DNA of 64,000 nt, taken from positions 226,144-290,143 of the forward strand of contig NZ_LMUT01000012.1 in NCBI RefSeq assembly GCF_009765785.1, in the 5' to 3' direction. Source of the DNA: Granulicella sp. L46 (GTDB taxonomy: Bacteria; Acidobacteriota; Terriglobia; Terriglobales; Acidobacteriaceae). The notes below the pieces were generated by a model. It made no database searches. It was given only the letters and a program-made list of their open reading frames with translations, and was not told where the DNA came from. The position numbers and the translations under genes are program-made. Of this stretch, positions 36,536 to 45,514 are shown piece by piece (within the stretch, counting starts at the first letter, position 1; each line of letters starts with the position of its first letter).

Positions 36536-37887
36536 GTGTCATCGTCTTTGCCGGCCCTTCGATCAGCGGCGAAGAGGTCGCCAAATTACTGCCGGGCTCG
36601 ATCCTGCGCCCCCCTGCGGCGCAGGGCGATCTCTATCTAGCCGCTCAGGAAAGGCCGCTAGCTATTGCACTGATTGACGGATACTTCGATCGAGTACCCG
36701 CCGTATGGCACAAAGAGATTTTGTGGGCCCTCGCTGAGGGCATCCCAATTTTTGGAGCCTCGAGCATGGGAGCTCTCAGGGCTGCCGAACTCGCAGCGTT
36801 GGGTATGGTCGGAATGGGCGAAGTCTTCGAAGCCTTTCGTACAGGCGTTTTGGAAGATGATGATGAGGTTGCGATAGCTCATGGGCCTTCTGAATTCGAC
36901 TACCGTCACTTGTCTGAAGCGATGGTCGATATCCGATCCACTTTAGCTGCAGCTGAACTTCAGGGAGTTATCTCTTCTCGATTGGCGGAGCGAATCCTCG
37001 AGAACGCCAAGGAGCTGTACTATCCTGAGCGGACGATTGCTGCCGCCCTGGATCGCCTTTCCTGTGCTGCCGACTTCGCGAATCAGATATTCAAATTGCG
37101 AATCTGGCTAAAAACTAATTTTGTTTCGGTAAAACATCAAGATGCAGTGTTGTTGTTGAAAAGCCTGGCTGAACTCCAGAGAACTGGGTTCACCCTTCCG
37201 AAAATGACTTTCAAGTTCGAATACACAGAGCTATGGCAACACGCCGTGCAGGCTGCGAAATCGATCTCAGAAACTCGCACACCGCTTGAGCTTTCCGCTG
37301 AGACGGTGCTGGATGAGCTGCGTCTGCAGCCGGCATTATTAGTTGAGGCGCGTGAAAAGGCACTCCTCCGATGCCTCGCAGAAGATTACTTGGCGAGACA
37401 AGACTCGCGATTCACAGCCACTGACATCAATATTCAGGCTGAGACATTTCGTAAATCACGTGGTTTGGAAGATGCAAAAGATTTGCAGAATTGGCTCGAT
37501 AGGCATCGCCTCGATCGACGAAGTTTTTTGCACTTGATGACTCAAGAGCTCTGCATGAGCCGAACCGAGGCTTCCCTAAAATCACAGCTCGACGCATACA
37601 TTCTCGACTATCTCCACGTGACAGGCAATTACGAGGCCCTTTCCAGGCGAGCCGAAGATAAAGCGCAAATCGAAGCGGCCCTGGGTCGGATTTCGATCGA
37701 CGACCTGGATCTCGATGAGTCTGAGCTGGTGGCGTGGTTTGTATGGCGAACGTTCGAAAAACCATTAAGTATCACCGCACAGGATTATGCCGATGAAGCT
37801 GGCTTTGCTCTAGTCGAGAGTCTGCTCACTGCGCTTGCCCGAGAATACGTCTATCAGACGGAGAGACCCGACGATGCACGAAGTTGA
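36532..37887 (+). CDS. TfuA-domain protein, 451 aa
   Basis: The first 200 residues are a TfuA domain: VIVFAGPSISGEEVAKLLPG, RPPAAQGDLYLAA, LIDGYFDRVPAVWHKEILWAL, IFGASSMGALRAAEL and GMGEVFEAFRTGVLEDDDEVA. TfuA proteins assist YcaO in thioamide formation, probably by activating or delivering sulfur. The remaining 250 residues are an all-helical extension with no family I recognise, longer than in minimal TfuA proteins. GTG start overlaps the preceding YcaO stop. Confidence 0.88.
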   Translation: MSVIVFAGPSISGEEVAKLLPGSILRPPAAQGDLYLAAQERPLAIALIDGYFDRVPAVWHKEILWALAEGIPIFGASSMGALRAAELAALGMVGMGEVFEAFRTGVLEDDDEVAIAHGPSEFDYRHLSEAMVDIRSTLAAAELQGVISSRLAERILENAKELYYPERTIAAALDRLSCAADFANQIFKLRIWLKTNFVSVKHQDAVLLLKSLAELQRTGFTLPKMTFKFEYTELWQHAVQAAKSISETRTPLELSAETVLDELRLQPALLVEAREKALLRCLAEDYLARQDSRFTATDINIQAETFRKSRGLEDAKDLQNWLDRHRLDRRSFLHLMTQELCMSRTEASLKSQLDAYILDYLHVTGNYEALSRRAEDKAQIEAALGRISIDDLDLDESELVAWFVWRTFEKPLSITAQDYADEAGFALVESLLTALAREYVYQTERPDDARS

Positions 37888-39643
37888 GGTATATAACGCG
37901 ACAGGCCTGACATCCGCGGCAGAACAACTGCCGGAGCTAACGCTGCCAGTCAAGCCTCGCTTCGTTGAAGACCTTCTTTGCCTTCCTCATAACGGCGGAT
38001 ACTACGTACTTGGCGCCGAGCCACAATTCCTAGGCGGAGCCACTATCGGATGGGTGTTTGAGAAGCTTGTGCCCCAACTGCGCGGTCTCAAGACCGTCGA
38101 CGAAATCGCGAATGAGCTGCCTGACATTGCCCCTCGTGCACTCACGGATGTCCTGACACTTCTACTCATGCACGGCATGATCGAAGAGGGAGCAGCTCCC
38201 TTTGCCAAGACACCGCTAAGTCCCGATGAGACTAAACGCCAAGCGACTTACTACAGTCGCTATCTTCGTATTACCGGACGATACACGGATCGCGACGCAC
38301 CTCTCAACCATCTCGCGGAGACGAACGTCTGCATAGCGCTGCTCGACACTAACTTGACGGGATTTTCCCGTGCGCTGGAGCGCAATCTAGAGGATCATGG
38401 GATAGGCCACGTCTTTACAACGGGCAACACTGAGGCCTTGGATACTTTAAGTTCGAAGGTTGATTTACTCATAGCGTTGGGAGTGATCAGCGACCAGCGC
38501 TCCATGAACAGGCCGTTCGCAGGAAAGAGCTTACCAACTCTTTTTGTTGATCCTCTGTCTTGCGTGCTTGGACCTTACACAATACGGAGGGTCTCTGCGT
38601 GCCCTGACTGCGTGCGACTCCAGATCGGGGAACAGCTCTCGGATCTCTCGCGCGTCTCACGCGATCCCAATGATCCATTCCAGCTTGTCCTTGTTCAACG
38701 CACCGTGCAGCGCGCACTTTGCGCGTTGACTGGAATATACGGAGTAGACGATACGACTTATGTTGAAAAATGGGATCAGAAGGCGCGGTCCTCCAAGCGC
38801 TTCAGCGCCCTGCTGCCGCTGCCAAACTGCCCATCATGTGGAGTCGAAATCCTTCCGCGAACTCAGCGTTTGCCCAGTGGTCACCAGGAGAACGTGAGCA
38901 TGCTCTTCCATCGCGGCACCTCAATCAAGCCCTGGGATCTGGGCAGTGCCGCACTGGTACAAAGGCACCTCCAACCCAGCATCTTGCGACTGACTATCTC
39001 TGACAACTCGCCGCGCTTCCAGGCAGAGCGGGAGATCCCCGCCAATCTAATCTTGCTCGCCCAGGAGTCGAAGAACCTGTCAAGACCTTCGATTAACGAG
39101 AGCGATGTTCCGGTCATGGATCCGCTGACTCTCTCAAGCCTCGGTCCGCTGCTTAAATACAGTGCGGGAGGCACGATGGTGAGTCTCGGTGGCAGTTCGG
39201 TTTATTTAAGCCGATACACTGCGTCCGGGGGAAATCTTGGCTCCGCAAAAGTATATCTAATCGTGCAGAACATGAAAGACCTGAGGACGGGGGTCTATCG
39301 ATACGATCTCCTCGAACATGGACTGTGGCGTCTCCCCGGATGCTATGAGCGTGGGGCGGCCGATGCCCGCTGGGCTGATGCGCCACTTGGGGAACGGGCC
39401 AATGCTATATTGGCCGTCTCCTGCGATTTTTCGCTGACGTTTGAAAAATATGGCGGGCGTGGCTATGTTTACAGTCTCCTTGACGCTGGTGTTATGGCAC
39501 AGCGTTTATGCAAGCTCGCGGAGATAATGGGTCTTCAATCCACGCTCGCCTGGGATTTCAACGATAACGCAGTCCTTGCGAGCCTGGGAAAACTAGCACC
39601 CGATTGTGGGGTTGGCTGTTTGCTTGCCCTGGCGGAGGCTTAG
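37874..39643 (+). CDS. RRE-ThiF-SagB fusion protein, 589 aa
   Basis: Three modules. Residues about 15-100 resemble a PqqD-like RRE winged helix (YYVLGAEPQFLGGATIGWVFEKL, DVLTLLLMHGMIEEG) that would bind the leader. About 105-330 is an E1-like region with SACPDCVRLQ and PNCPSCGVE zinc cysteines. About 340-589 is a SagB/McbC-type nitroreductase fold (SGGNLGSAKVYLIVQNMKDLRTGVYRYD is the hallmark, then SLLDAGVMAQRLCKLAEIMGL) that should oxidise azolines to azoles with FMN. The ATG at 37874 overlaps the TfuA stop by 14 bp and has GGAGAGA upstream. Confidence 0.82.
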   Translation: MHEVEVYNATGLTSAAEQLPELTLPVKPRFVEDLLCLPHNGGYYVLGAEPQFLGGATIGWVFEKLVPQLRGLKTVDEIANELPDIAPRALTDVLTLLLMHGMIEEGAAPFAKTPLSPDETKRQATYYSRYLRITGRYTDRDAPLNHLAETNVCIALLDTNLTGFSRALERNLEDHGIGHVFTTGNTEALDTLSSKVDLLIALGVISDQRSMNRPFAGKSLPTLFVDPLSCVLGPYTIRRVSACPDCVRLQIGEQLSDLSRVSRDPNDPFQLVLVQRTVQRALCALTGIYGVDDTTYVEKWDQKARSSKRFSALLPLPNCPSCGVEILPRTQRLPSGHQENVSMLFHRGTSIKPWDLGSAALVQRHLQPSILRLTISDNSPRFQAEREIPANLILLAQESKNLSRPSINESDVPVMDPLTLSSLGPLLKYSAGGTMVSLGGSSVYLSRYTASGGNLGSAKVYLIVQNMKDLRTGVYRYDLLEHGLWRLPGCYERGAADARWADAPLGERANAILAVSCDFSLTFEKYGGRGYVYSLLDAGVMAQRLCKLAEIMGLQSTLAWDFNDNAVLASLGKLAPDCGVGCLLALAEA

Positions 39644-39645
39644 CC

Positions 39646-40338
39646 ATGGCTCGCATCAGCCCGCAGCACTTAGTCGCCCAGATGATCACGAGCGCCTCCG
39701 CTCGAGCCAACCCTCCTTGTGAACTGTCCTTTTCGGTTCCCCTTCCAGGGCTCCTGGAAAACTCTATTTCCTTGCCAGCCACAATTTCCGAGCCTCGACG
39801 CTCCTTGTTGGAAGTGATCCATGCTCGGCGAAGCGGCGGCTTGCGCCCGGGGCCGATCCCCGTGAACGCCCTGAGCGCCTTGTTGAGCACGAATTTCGAT
39901 GTTTTGCTTCAGAAGGCTTTTGGCCCACACTCGCCCTCTCCCGCGATCATTCCAATTCTCTGGAATGTAACAGGGATTCCGGGCGGCGTCTTTCGTTACC
40001 GTTCTGAGGACCATCGGCTGCTACCAATTCCGACAAACGACTCAACTTCCAGGTTGCACGCGCTTTTCACTCAAAGAGAACATCAGTCCGCATCCGCCGC
40101 ATTGGTGTTTCTTGCACCCATGAGCGCATGGCTTGCTCGAGGGGAACGGGGATATCGCGCTTCTGCACTCCAGATCGGGATGATCACCGATGCTATCTAT
40201 CTCGCCGCAGAGTTGGAGGGCCTGACTTATTCCGCTTCGGGAGGCTTTCCACCCGCTTCAATGGATGCAGCACTGGGATTGGATGGAGTAACATACACAG
40301 CATTTTTCTCCTTTGTGATCGGCGGTCTACGCCGGTGA
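39646..40338 (+). CDS. Second SagB-type/nitroreductase-fold oxidoreductase, 230 aa
   Basis: Standalone FMN oxidoreductase-like protein: LLEVIHARRSGGLRPGPIPVNALSALL near the start, GGVFRYRSEDHRLLPI, and RGYRASALQIGMITDAIYLAAELEGLT, the cofactor-binding helix of SagB/ThcOx proteins. It starts 2 bp after the fused gene and ends overlapping the LanB GTG. With two such proteins, one may be a scaffold or act on a different ring; the N-terminal RR-SxR FMN phosphate motif is partly kept. Confidence 0.8.
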   Translation: MARISPQHLVAQMITSASARANPPCELSFSVPLPGLLENSISLPATISEPRRSLLEVIHARRSGGLRPGPIPVNALSALLSTNFDVLLQKAFGPHSPSPAIIPILWNVTGIPGGVFRYRSEDHRLLPIPTNDSTSRLHALFTQREHQSASAALVFLAPMSAWLARGERGYRASALQIGMITDAIYLAAELEGLTYSASGGFPPASMDAALGLDGVTYTAFFSFVIGGLRR

Positions 40339-42536
40339 GCGATTGGCGATTCTTACGCTGGGGGGCAGTGCGGGTCGCAGGCCTCGACGCTGGGTTGCCG
40401 AGCCGACTCCGACTCGTGCAAACCTGCCAAGTGTGGGATGCGATCGCTTGCATTCGCAGTCAGGAAGCAGAACTTTCTTTCAGGTTGTTCCCGTTCCTGC
40501 ACCTGGAAATAGGGCAACCGGACATCAGCGCCCACACCAGACGGTGGCTGCTCAACGTGAAACGAAGCTTGTTCAACGGACGAGCAATATCCGATTCCTC
40601 TGTTCCACTTGATATCGGTTCGGAGCTGAGGATACTTTTAGCTGAGCATCAAGTCTTGGAAAGCAGCAAGCAAGCGATGACTCGAGATTTGGAGATAACG
40701 TTCAGGCGAGAAATGCGGCAAATTCATGGAGAGATGAAAGAGTGTCTTGCCGAACCAAACCTCCTCAACGGTCTCCTGCTATCGAGTTCTGCTCTGGCAG
40801 ATTTCGCACTCGCATCCGTCAGGAGCGATAAAGCTAATCCCCGGCTGAAAGCAAGAAGAGTGAAGTCGCTATCTGCGATCGCAAGATTCGCGACGCGAGC
40901 GGCCGTCCGGCCCACGCCTTTCAGCACGTTTGCTGCTGCAGGCATTCTCGACTGGCAAAAGAAGTCGGCGAGTCGCCCGAGCTTGCAGCCAGATGCAATC
41001 TCCACCAGACTCGCAGTCTCCGTTTCGGCGCTGCGCACCTTACTCACTGAAGGGGACAGTTGTGATTCCGGCTCGCGCTTGATCGGAGATCAACATAATC
41101 TTGAGGAACTCGGCAGCAGATCGCCGAAGGCTGCTTTCCTGGCAACCACCCTGGCGCGGTACGTCTCAGCACCCCCTCCTGATAGGCAGTCGATCTTGCA
41201 GGAGATCAGACGAGTGTTCCATGTGGATGACTCTAAGACTGCGCCACTCTATGAGGATGTTGATATAGATCTGCTCGACGGGCCTGCTCCGCCGTGTTCA
41301 GCGCGGGAAGCGCTGGCTGTATTCGATCCAGTGCTGCGTCTCGCGCGTTCTTCAGGAACAGAGATGCCTCACATTCAAATGTGCCAGGCCTTTATGCTCC
41401 GCTACGGCTTAAATGGCGTTTGCGAAGACGTAGGCGAGTTTATCTCCGGTCTCATGCAACAACACGGCTTTGTTGACAAGCTTAGGGTGGTAGCGAGTCC
41501 TCCAGCTTGGTTGAACTCACCACTCCGGGGGGCAGCGGATAGCACTGAACAATTTTGCGTGGAATGCCCGAAGGGTTGGTTTCTCGATTTGCCCGTCAGC
41601 GATGCTCCCTGCGACATTGCCCTATTCTTTAGCCTCGGCAAGAACGAAATGGTTTTAACTGGGTTACAGAGTGGAAGGAGCAAATATTTATCTCGATTTC
41701 TGTCTCCCAACAATCCGCGACATGTCGGCGTGCTGCAGGATATCCGCGAGTTCTTTTCAAGAGAAAGTCCTTTACCAGTTGCGATTCCTGCCGACCTCGA
41801 CACGAACTTTCAGATACATCCGCCACTCTGTGCCTACGTGTTTGATTTTGGTCAGCCTGGTATTTCAGGAGTAGACAAGCTCCCGCTCGGAGATTTCACA
41901 TTGCGATTCGATCAGGAGACACGTTGTTTGAATCTGCATTCGCGAACTCTGGGCTGCACGGTCGAACCAATCCACCTTGGTTTTTTGCGCGATATCAACC
42001 TGCCCGACTCCCTGTTTCTCCTGCGCGCTCTATCCCCTCGACTACGAGACGAGACATTGAGCGAGCGAGTAGCGATTCACCAAAGTTTGGATATGAACTG
42101 CATGTATGCCGGCAGTACGCCACCGCTGTTTCGTCCTCGGCTCGTCGTGGGGCACCTGGTCCTTGAGCGCGCTCGATGGATCATCCGAGCAGACGAGATT
42201 CCGGTCTCAGAGCCTGGCGAAAAGGACATTGTTTATATCGACAGGCTCTTTAGTTGGTTGGCCGCGAAAGGTCTGCCGCGGCAGTGCACCATTCAACCCC
42301 TTGAATTGAACATGCACGCGACACCTCAATTTCTTGATTGGGCAAGTCCGTACGTCACTTCCGTTTTGCGCCATTTGAGTCGGGGGACGTCTCACAGCCC
42401 TGAAACCTTTCTGCTGATCCGCGAGCATCTCCCCCTTTGCGAGGAAACCCCAATGATAAGAAACGGGAAGCCCCATGTTGCAGAATGGGTTCTGCAGGCA
42501 TCCTTTCGAAAGCCCGTGAGGGAGGGTAGCCGATGA
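40335..42536 (+). CDS. LanB-type lantibiotic dehydratase, N-terminal (glutamylation) domain protein, 733 aa
   Basis: Transfers glutamate from Glu-tRNA to Ser/Thr side chains of a precursor peptide, the first half of dehydroamino acid formation. Residues 1-250 show the expected N-terminus (AIACIRSQEAELSFRLFPFLHLEIGQP) and the conserved RAAVRPTPFSTFAAAGI block (R-x-T-P-F-x-x-F-x-x). Later GVDKLPLGDFTLRF and the FRPRLVVGHLVLERARW region match LanB C-terminal segments of the glutamylating part. The GTG at 40335 overlaps the SagB stop; an upstream ATG would overlap it by 200 bp and is rejected. The elimination domain is a separate gene, as in goadsporin and thiopeptide systems. Confidence 0.88.
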   Translation: MSDWRFLRWGAVRVAGLDAGLPSRLRLVQTCQVWDAIACIRSQEAELSFRLFPFLHLEIGQPDISAHTRRWLLNVKRSLFNGRAISDSSVPLDIGSELRILLAEHQVLESSKQAMTRDLEITFRREMRQIHGEMKECLAEPNLLNGLLLSSSALADFALASVRSDKANPRLKARRVKSLSAIARFATRAAVRPTPFSTFAAAGILDWQKKSASRPSLQPDAISTRLAVSVSALRTLLTEGDSCDSGSRLIGDQHNLEELGSRSPKAAFLATTLARYVSAPPPDRQSILQEIRRVFHVDDSKTAPLYEDVDIDLLDGPAPPCSAREALAVFDPVLRLARSSGTEMPHIQMCQAFMLRYGLNGVCEDVGEFISGLMQQHGFVDKLRVVASPPAWLNSPLRGAADSTEQFCVECPKGWFLDLPVSDAPCDIALFFSLGKNEMVLTGLQSGRSKYLSRFLSPNNPRHVGVLQDIREFFSRESPLPVAIPADLDTNFQIHPPLCAYVFDFGQPGISGVDKLPLGDFTLRFDQETRCLNLHSRTLGCTVEPIHLGFLRDINLPDSLFLLRALSPRLRDETLSERVAIHQSLDMNCMYAGSTPPLFRPRLVVGHLVLERARWIIRADEIPVSEPGEKDIVYIDRLFSWLAAKGLPRQCTIQPLELNMHATPQFLDWASPYVTSVLRHLSRGTSHSPETFLLIREHLPLCEETPMIRNGKPHVAEWVLQASFRKPVREGSR

Positions 42537-42555
42537 ATTATGGGACGTCCATGCC

Positions 42556-43374
42556 ATGGTGAACTGGAGCTACGTCAAGATACTTCACGACCCTGGGCCG
42601 TCCGGCGAAGTTACGGACATCATTCTCTGCAAAGCAGTTCTTCCATTTTTACGGGAATTGTATGCCGAAGGCCTGTATACCCTGCACTTCTTCCTCCGCT
42701 ATTCGGACGAAACCGGACCGCATCTGCGACTACGACTGAATGCGAAAGGCCTCGAAAACCGAATCCAACATAGCCTTGGCCTCCGCCTCGAAGACTTGGC
42801 TCCCGACTGCCGCATAGTCCCCGGGTGCTATGAGCCGGAACTTGCAAAATACGGAGGTCCAGAGGGCATGCCCCTTGCCGAATGTCAGTTTCATGCGTCC
42901 AGTGAATTTGCATTTGCATGTCTGGCTTGTACGGAGCGTAGCTACGATGCCAGGTTGCTTATTGGAGCGCGTGAAATGTCTTGGCTAATAGAGGCAGCGA
43001 TGCCGAAAGCCGAGGATCGAGCAACCGCACTGGCGTACTATGTGGATCATTGGAGGCGCTTCCTCAACGATCCACGAGTGGATTCCCGCCCAACGCTGAA
43101 ATGCGATAGCGACATGCGGGCGTTTTGGATCGAGATGGTCGCAAATGACGGTCTCGTGACATCACTTGGATTGCGGCCCTCTCTTATCGAGTGGCGCAAT
43201 GCAACCTCTACAGTCTTGGGACGGTTGATTGAGCTCCAGCAGACCGATAGACTGAGCGTCGCAGCATCTCATATTGCGTTGAACTTCGTCCATACGTTCA
43301 ATAATCGCCTGGGGTTGTCAATTGCACACGAGATCCTGATGGCAGAATTACTCTTGGAAATGGGTGCGCTATGA
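42556..43374 (+). CDS. SpaB_C / thiopeptide-type biosynthesis protein, 272 aa
   Basis: The N-terminal WSYVKILHDPGPSGEVTD and LHFFLRYSDETGPHLRLRLNAKG are the signature of the thiopeptide-type bacteriocin domain (Tiger family SpaB_C), in either of two roles: glutamate elimination to give dehydroalanine, or pyridine-forming [4+2] cyclisation. Because it is the only copy beside a glutamylating LanB, elimination is the more likely job. C-terminal HIALNFVHTFNNRLGLS is the usual end. It starts 19 bp after LanB and overlaps the next ATG by ATGA. Confidence 0.85.
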   Translation: MVNWSYVKILHDPGPSGEVTDIILCKAVLPFLRELYAEGLYTLHFFLRYSDETGPHLRLRLNAKGLENRIQHSLGLRLEDLAPDCRIVPGCYEPELAKYGGPEGMPLAECQFHASSEFAFACLACTERSYDARLLIGAREMSWLIEAAMPKAEDRATALAYYVDHWRRFLNDPRVDSRPTLKCDSDMRAFWIEMVANDGLVTSLGLRPSLIEWRNATSTVLGRLIELQQTDRLSVAASHIALNFVHTFNNRLGLSIAHEILMAELLLEMGAL

Positions 43375-44993
43375 ACGCGCATCCGGCCATACCCGGACCG
43401 TGCGTCTGGCTCCTTTCTTCGCCATCAGCCTGGGACACATGGAAACGTCTAGCCGAGAGAATTGAAGCCGAAAAGCTATTCGCTATGCCGCTTAGTGATC
43501 ATCCATTCTCACCCTGGATCTCACTCACCGAAGGCCGCGCTCAAGGTTCCCGGCTAGCTGATCGGTTGGCGAACGGGCAGCGCGGCGTGCTCACGCTGGA
43601 CGATCCGCTCCTCCCGGACCCGCGCGGAGCCTCCGAGGCTGTATTTCAATGGCTGTCCGAACAGGCATTAGAGAAAAATGTAATTCTTCATATCCTGAGG
43701 CCGGAACACTGGCACTTGGATAGCATTGATACTTTTCTCTATTTGGCCCGGCGGCTCGAGACGGAACACATCGCGATACTGGCAGACGCGACTGCTCTGA
43801 TGAGAGCACCTTTGTGGCGGCGAGTGTTAGAGACTTTGAAAAATGAGATTGGATTCTCTGTGGAGAGCCCGCAATCTCACGCACCCGACGGCCCTGACCC
43901 CATTGATCAGGTCCAGACCGATGGTTCTATAAAACAATTTGCCTCATGCGGCGCCCACCATGCTGCCCGTGCGCTTCTGGAACGAGAAGATCTGTTGCGA
44001 GAGACCTGGAAGATCGCAAGGTTCCGAGCACTCTTGTCGCTTTCGGCAGGGGATGATGCCGCCGTAGAACTCGCAACAACGCGAATGAGTTCACTTGCAC
44101 CGAATTCCAGGGTGAGAGCTCTGTCTTTGCGCATTCGCATGCTCTCGATGCACAGACTCGGGAATGTGGAGGGAATGGTGGCAGCCGTGGAAGCGGCGCG
44201 ACACTGCCACGCCGATCCGAGCATTCCACGAGGGTGGGTTTGTTTGGATGAGGCGCTCGCTCATTCTTTGATTTCTGCTCCGCAGAGCCACATCCGCTGG
44301 CTTGATTTGCTTTTAAGTCTCCCGGATGCAGATGTTTCCTTGTCTTGTCGTGCTACGGCATTCATTTGGCGGGCTGCAGCCGCGTACAGCCGGGGTGAAG
44401 GTACCTTTGCGGCGGACGCTCTTTCAGCAGCGCTGCCAATTCTTGATCAACTTGGCGAGGTCACTCGCGCCACGCACGTACGCCTTCGGCTCGGGCTATT
44501 GTTGTCGGCGCTCGACCGATCAGCAGACGGAGCTCGGATGCTCCGCACTGCGGCAGCGAGTGCAATAGCTTTGGGTGACATGAATTCCGCAGCGGTAGCA
44601 GCCACAGAGGCAGCTTGTGCGGCCGCTACAAATGGCGAGCCAGCGCTGATGGCTCAGGTTGCGGCTTTCTGCGGATGGAAGGCCGAGCATGTGGGAGCAG
44701 AGATCCGCGCGGCCAAATTGCACTATCAGATAACAGCGTACGCTGCACTTGCGTCCGGGCGTCTTGATGATGTTCTCGATAATGCTTCCTATCTGGAGAA
44801 AGATGCATATGATCAGCCACGTCTATGCTTCGAAGCTGCCATCTTACGTTTGCTTGTTGCATCCAGGCAGCGCTTCCCGACAAAACCGTATGTCCACGCC
44901 GTCACTTCGCGTTCCAAAATGTTGGGAGGCGAGGAGCAACCGCTTGCCCTAATTCGCCTTGCCCATATTCAGGATTATCTAAAGATTCATTAG
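43371..44993 (+). CDS. Unknown protein at the end of the RiPP operon, TPR-like, 540 aa
   Basis: ATGA overlap ties it to the operon. Residues 1-150 resemble a nucleotide-hydrolase-like alpha/beta domain without a P-loop (VLTLDDPLLP, HIAILADATAL), comparable in layout to the sensor region of STAND-type regulators. Residues 190-540 are a solenoid of Ala/Leu-rich helices like TPR repeats. No DNA-binding motif, membrane span or enzyme signature is visible. It could be a pathway regulator, a scaffold or a self-protection factor. I do not recognise a family. Confidence 0.7.
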   Translation: MNAHPAIPGPCVWLLSSPSAWDTWKRLAERIEAEKLFAMPLSDHPFSPWISLTEGRAQGSRLADRLANGQRGVLTLDDPLLPDPRGASEAVFQWLSEQALEKNVILHILRPEHWHLDSIDTFLYLARRLETEHIAILADATALMRAPLWRRVLETLKNEIGFSVESPQSHAPDGPDPIDQVQTDGSIKQFASCGAHHAARALLEREDLLRETWKIARFRALLSLSAGDDAAVELATTRMSSLAPNSRVRALSLRIRMLSMHRLGNVEGMVAAVEAARHCHADPSIPRGWVCLDEALAHSLISAPQSHIRWLDLLLSLPDADVSLSCRATAFIWRAAAAYSRGEGTFAADALSAALPILDQLGEVTRATHVRLRLGLLLSALDRSADGARMLRTAAASAIALGDMNSAAVAATEAACAAATNGEPALMAQVAAFCGWKAEHVGAEIRAAKLHYQITAYAALASGRLDDVLDNASYLEKDAYDQPRLCFEAAILRLLVASRQRFPTKPYVHAVTSRSKMLGGEEQPLALIRLAHIQDYLKIH

Positions 44994-45514
44994 CTAATCG
45001 CTGGAGTTGACGCGTTATGCGTCGTTGTACTGCCGATCTTGGTGGTCTCAACTGATAGCTCGACAATACCTGTCGAAACGGGGCTGGGGATGGAATCCCA
45101 GAGTGGCGTCCCTGCAAAGTCAGGTTTTCGGCAACTTCGGAGTTTCCGGCTATCTCGACCGGGCCAAGTTGTCCGCAACGCCATTTTTCATGAACTCTTA
45201 CGTCAATTGCACGATGGGAGCTTCTGTGGAAACTTCACGAAGGTGCTTTCGGTGCAGGTTCGTGTAACACCGTCTCTACTTTTTCTGAACGGATTGCTAA
45301 TGTGGAGAAAGCTAATCGCTGCGGCGACCGTGCAGTCGGCTACGAGATAGATGGATACCCCAGTCCTTGAAATCTGTACTTCCGACGCGACGGGACGGTA
45401 ACGAGTTTTCCGTGGACCTTCTGTGGCCCCATTTTGCTGTTGCTAATGCGTAAAGGATGCGTTCCGATGGCTTCCTGCGCATGTTTTTTCTTGCAGTTGC
45501 GGTTTACTCGGCTA
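44994..45514. other. Right end of island, no supportable gene
   Basis: About 520 bp after the RiPP operon. Overlapping ORFs of 60-100 codons are open on both strands, none with a ribosome site or recognisable sequence. Probably relic DNA between the operon and the right attachment repeat. Confidence 0.4.

Noticed and set aside
40128-40334. Upstream ATG extension of the LanB gene
   Set aside because: Would overlap the SagB gene by about 210 bp; GTG 40335 sits in a standard GTGA overlap and matches the LanB N-terminus.
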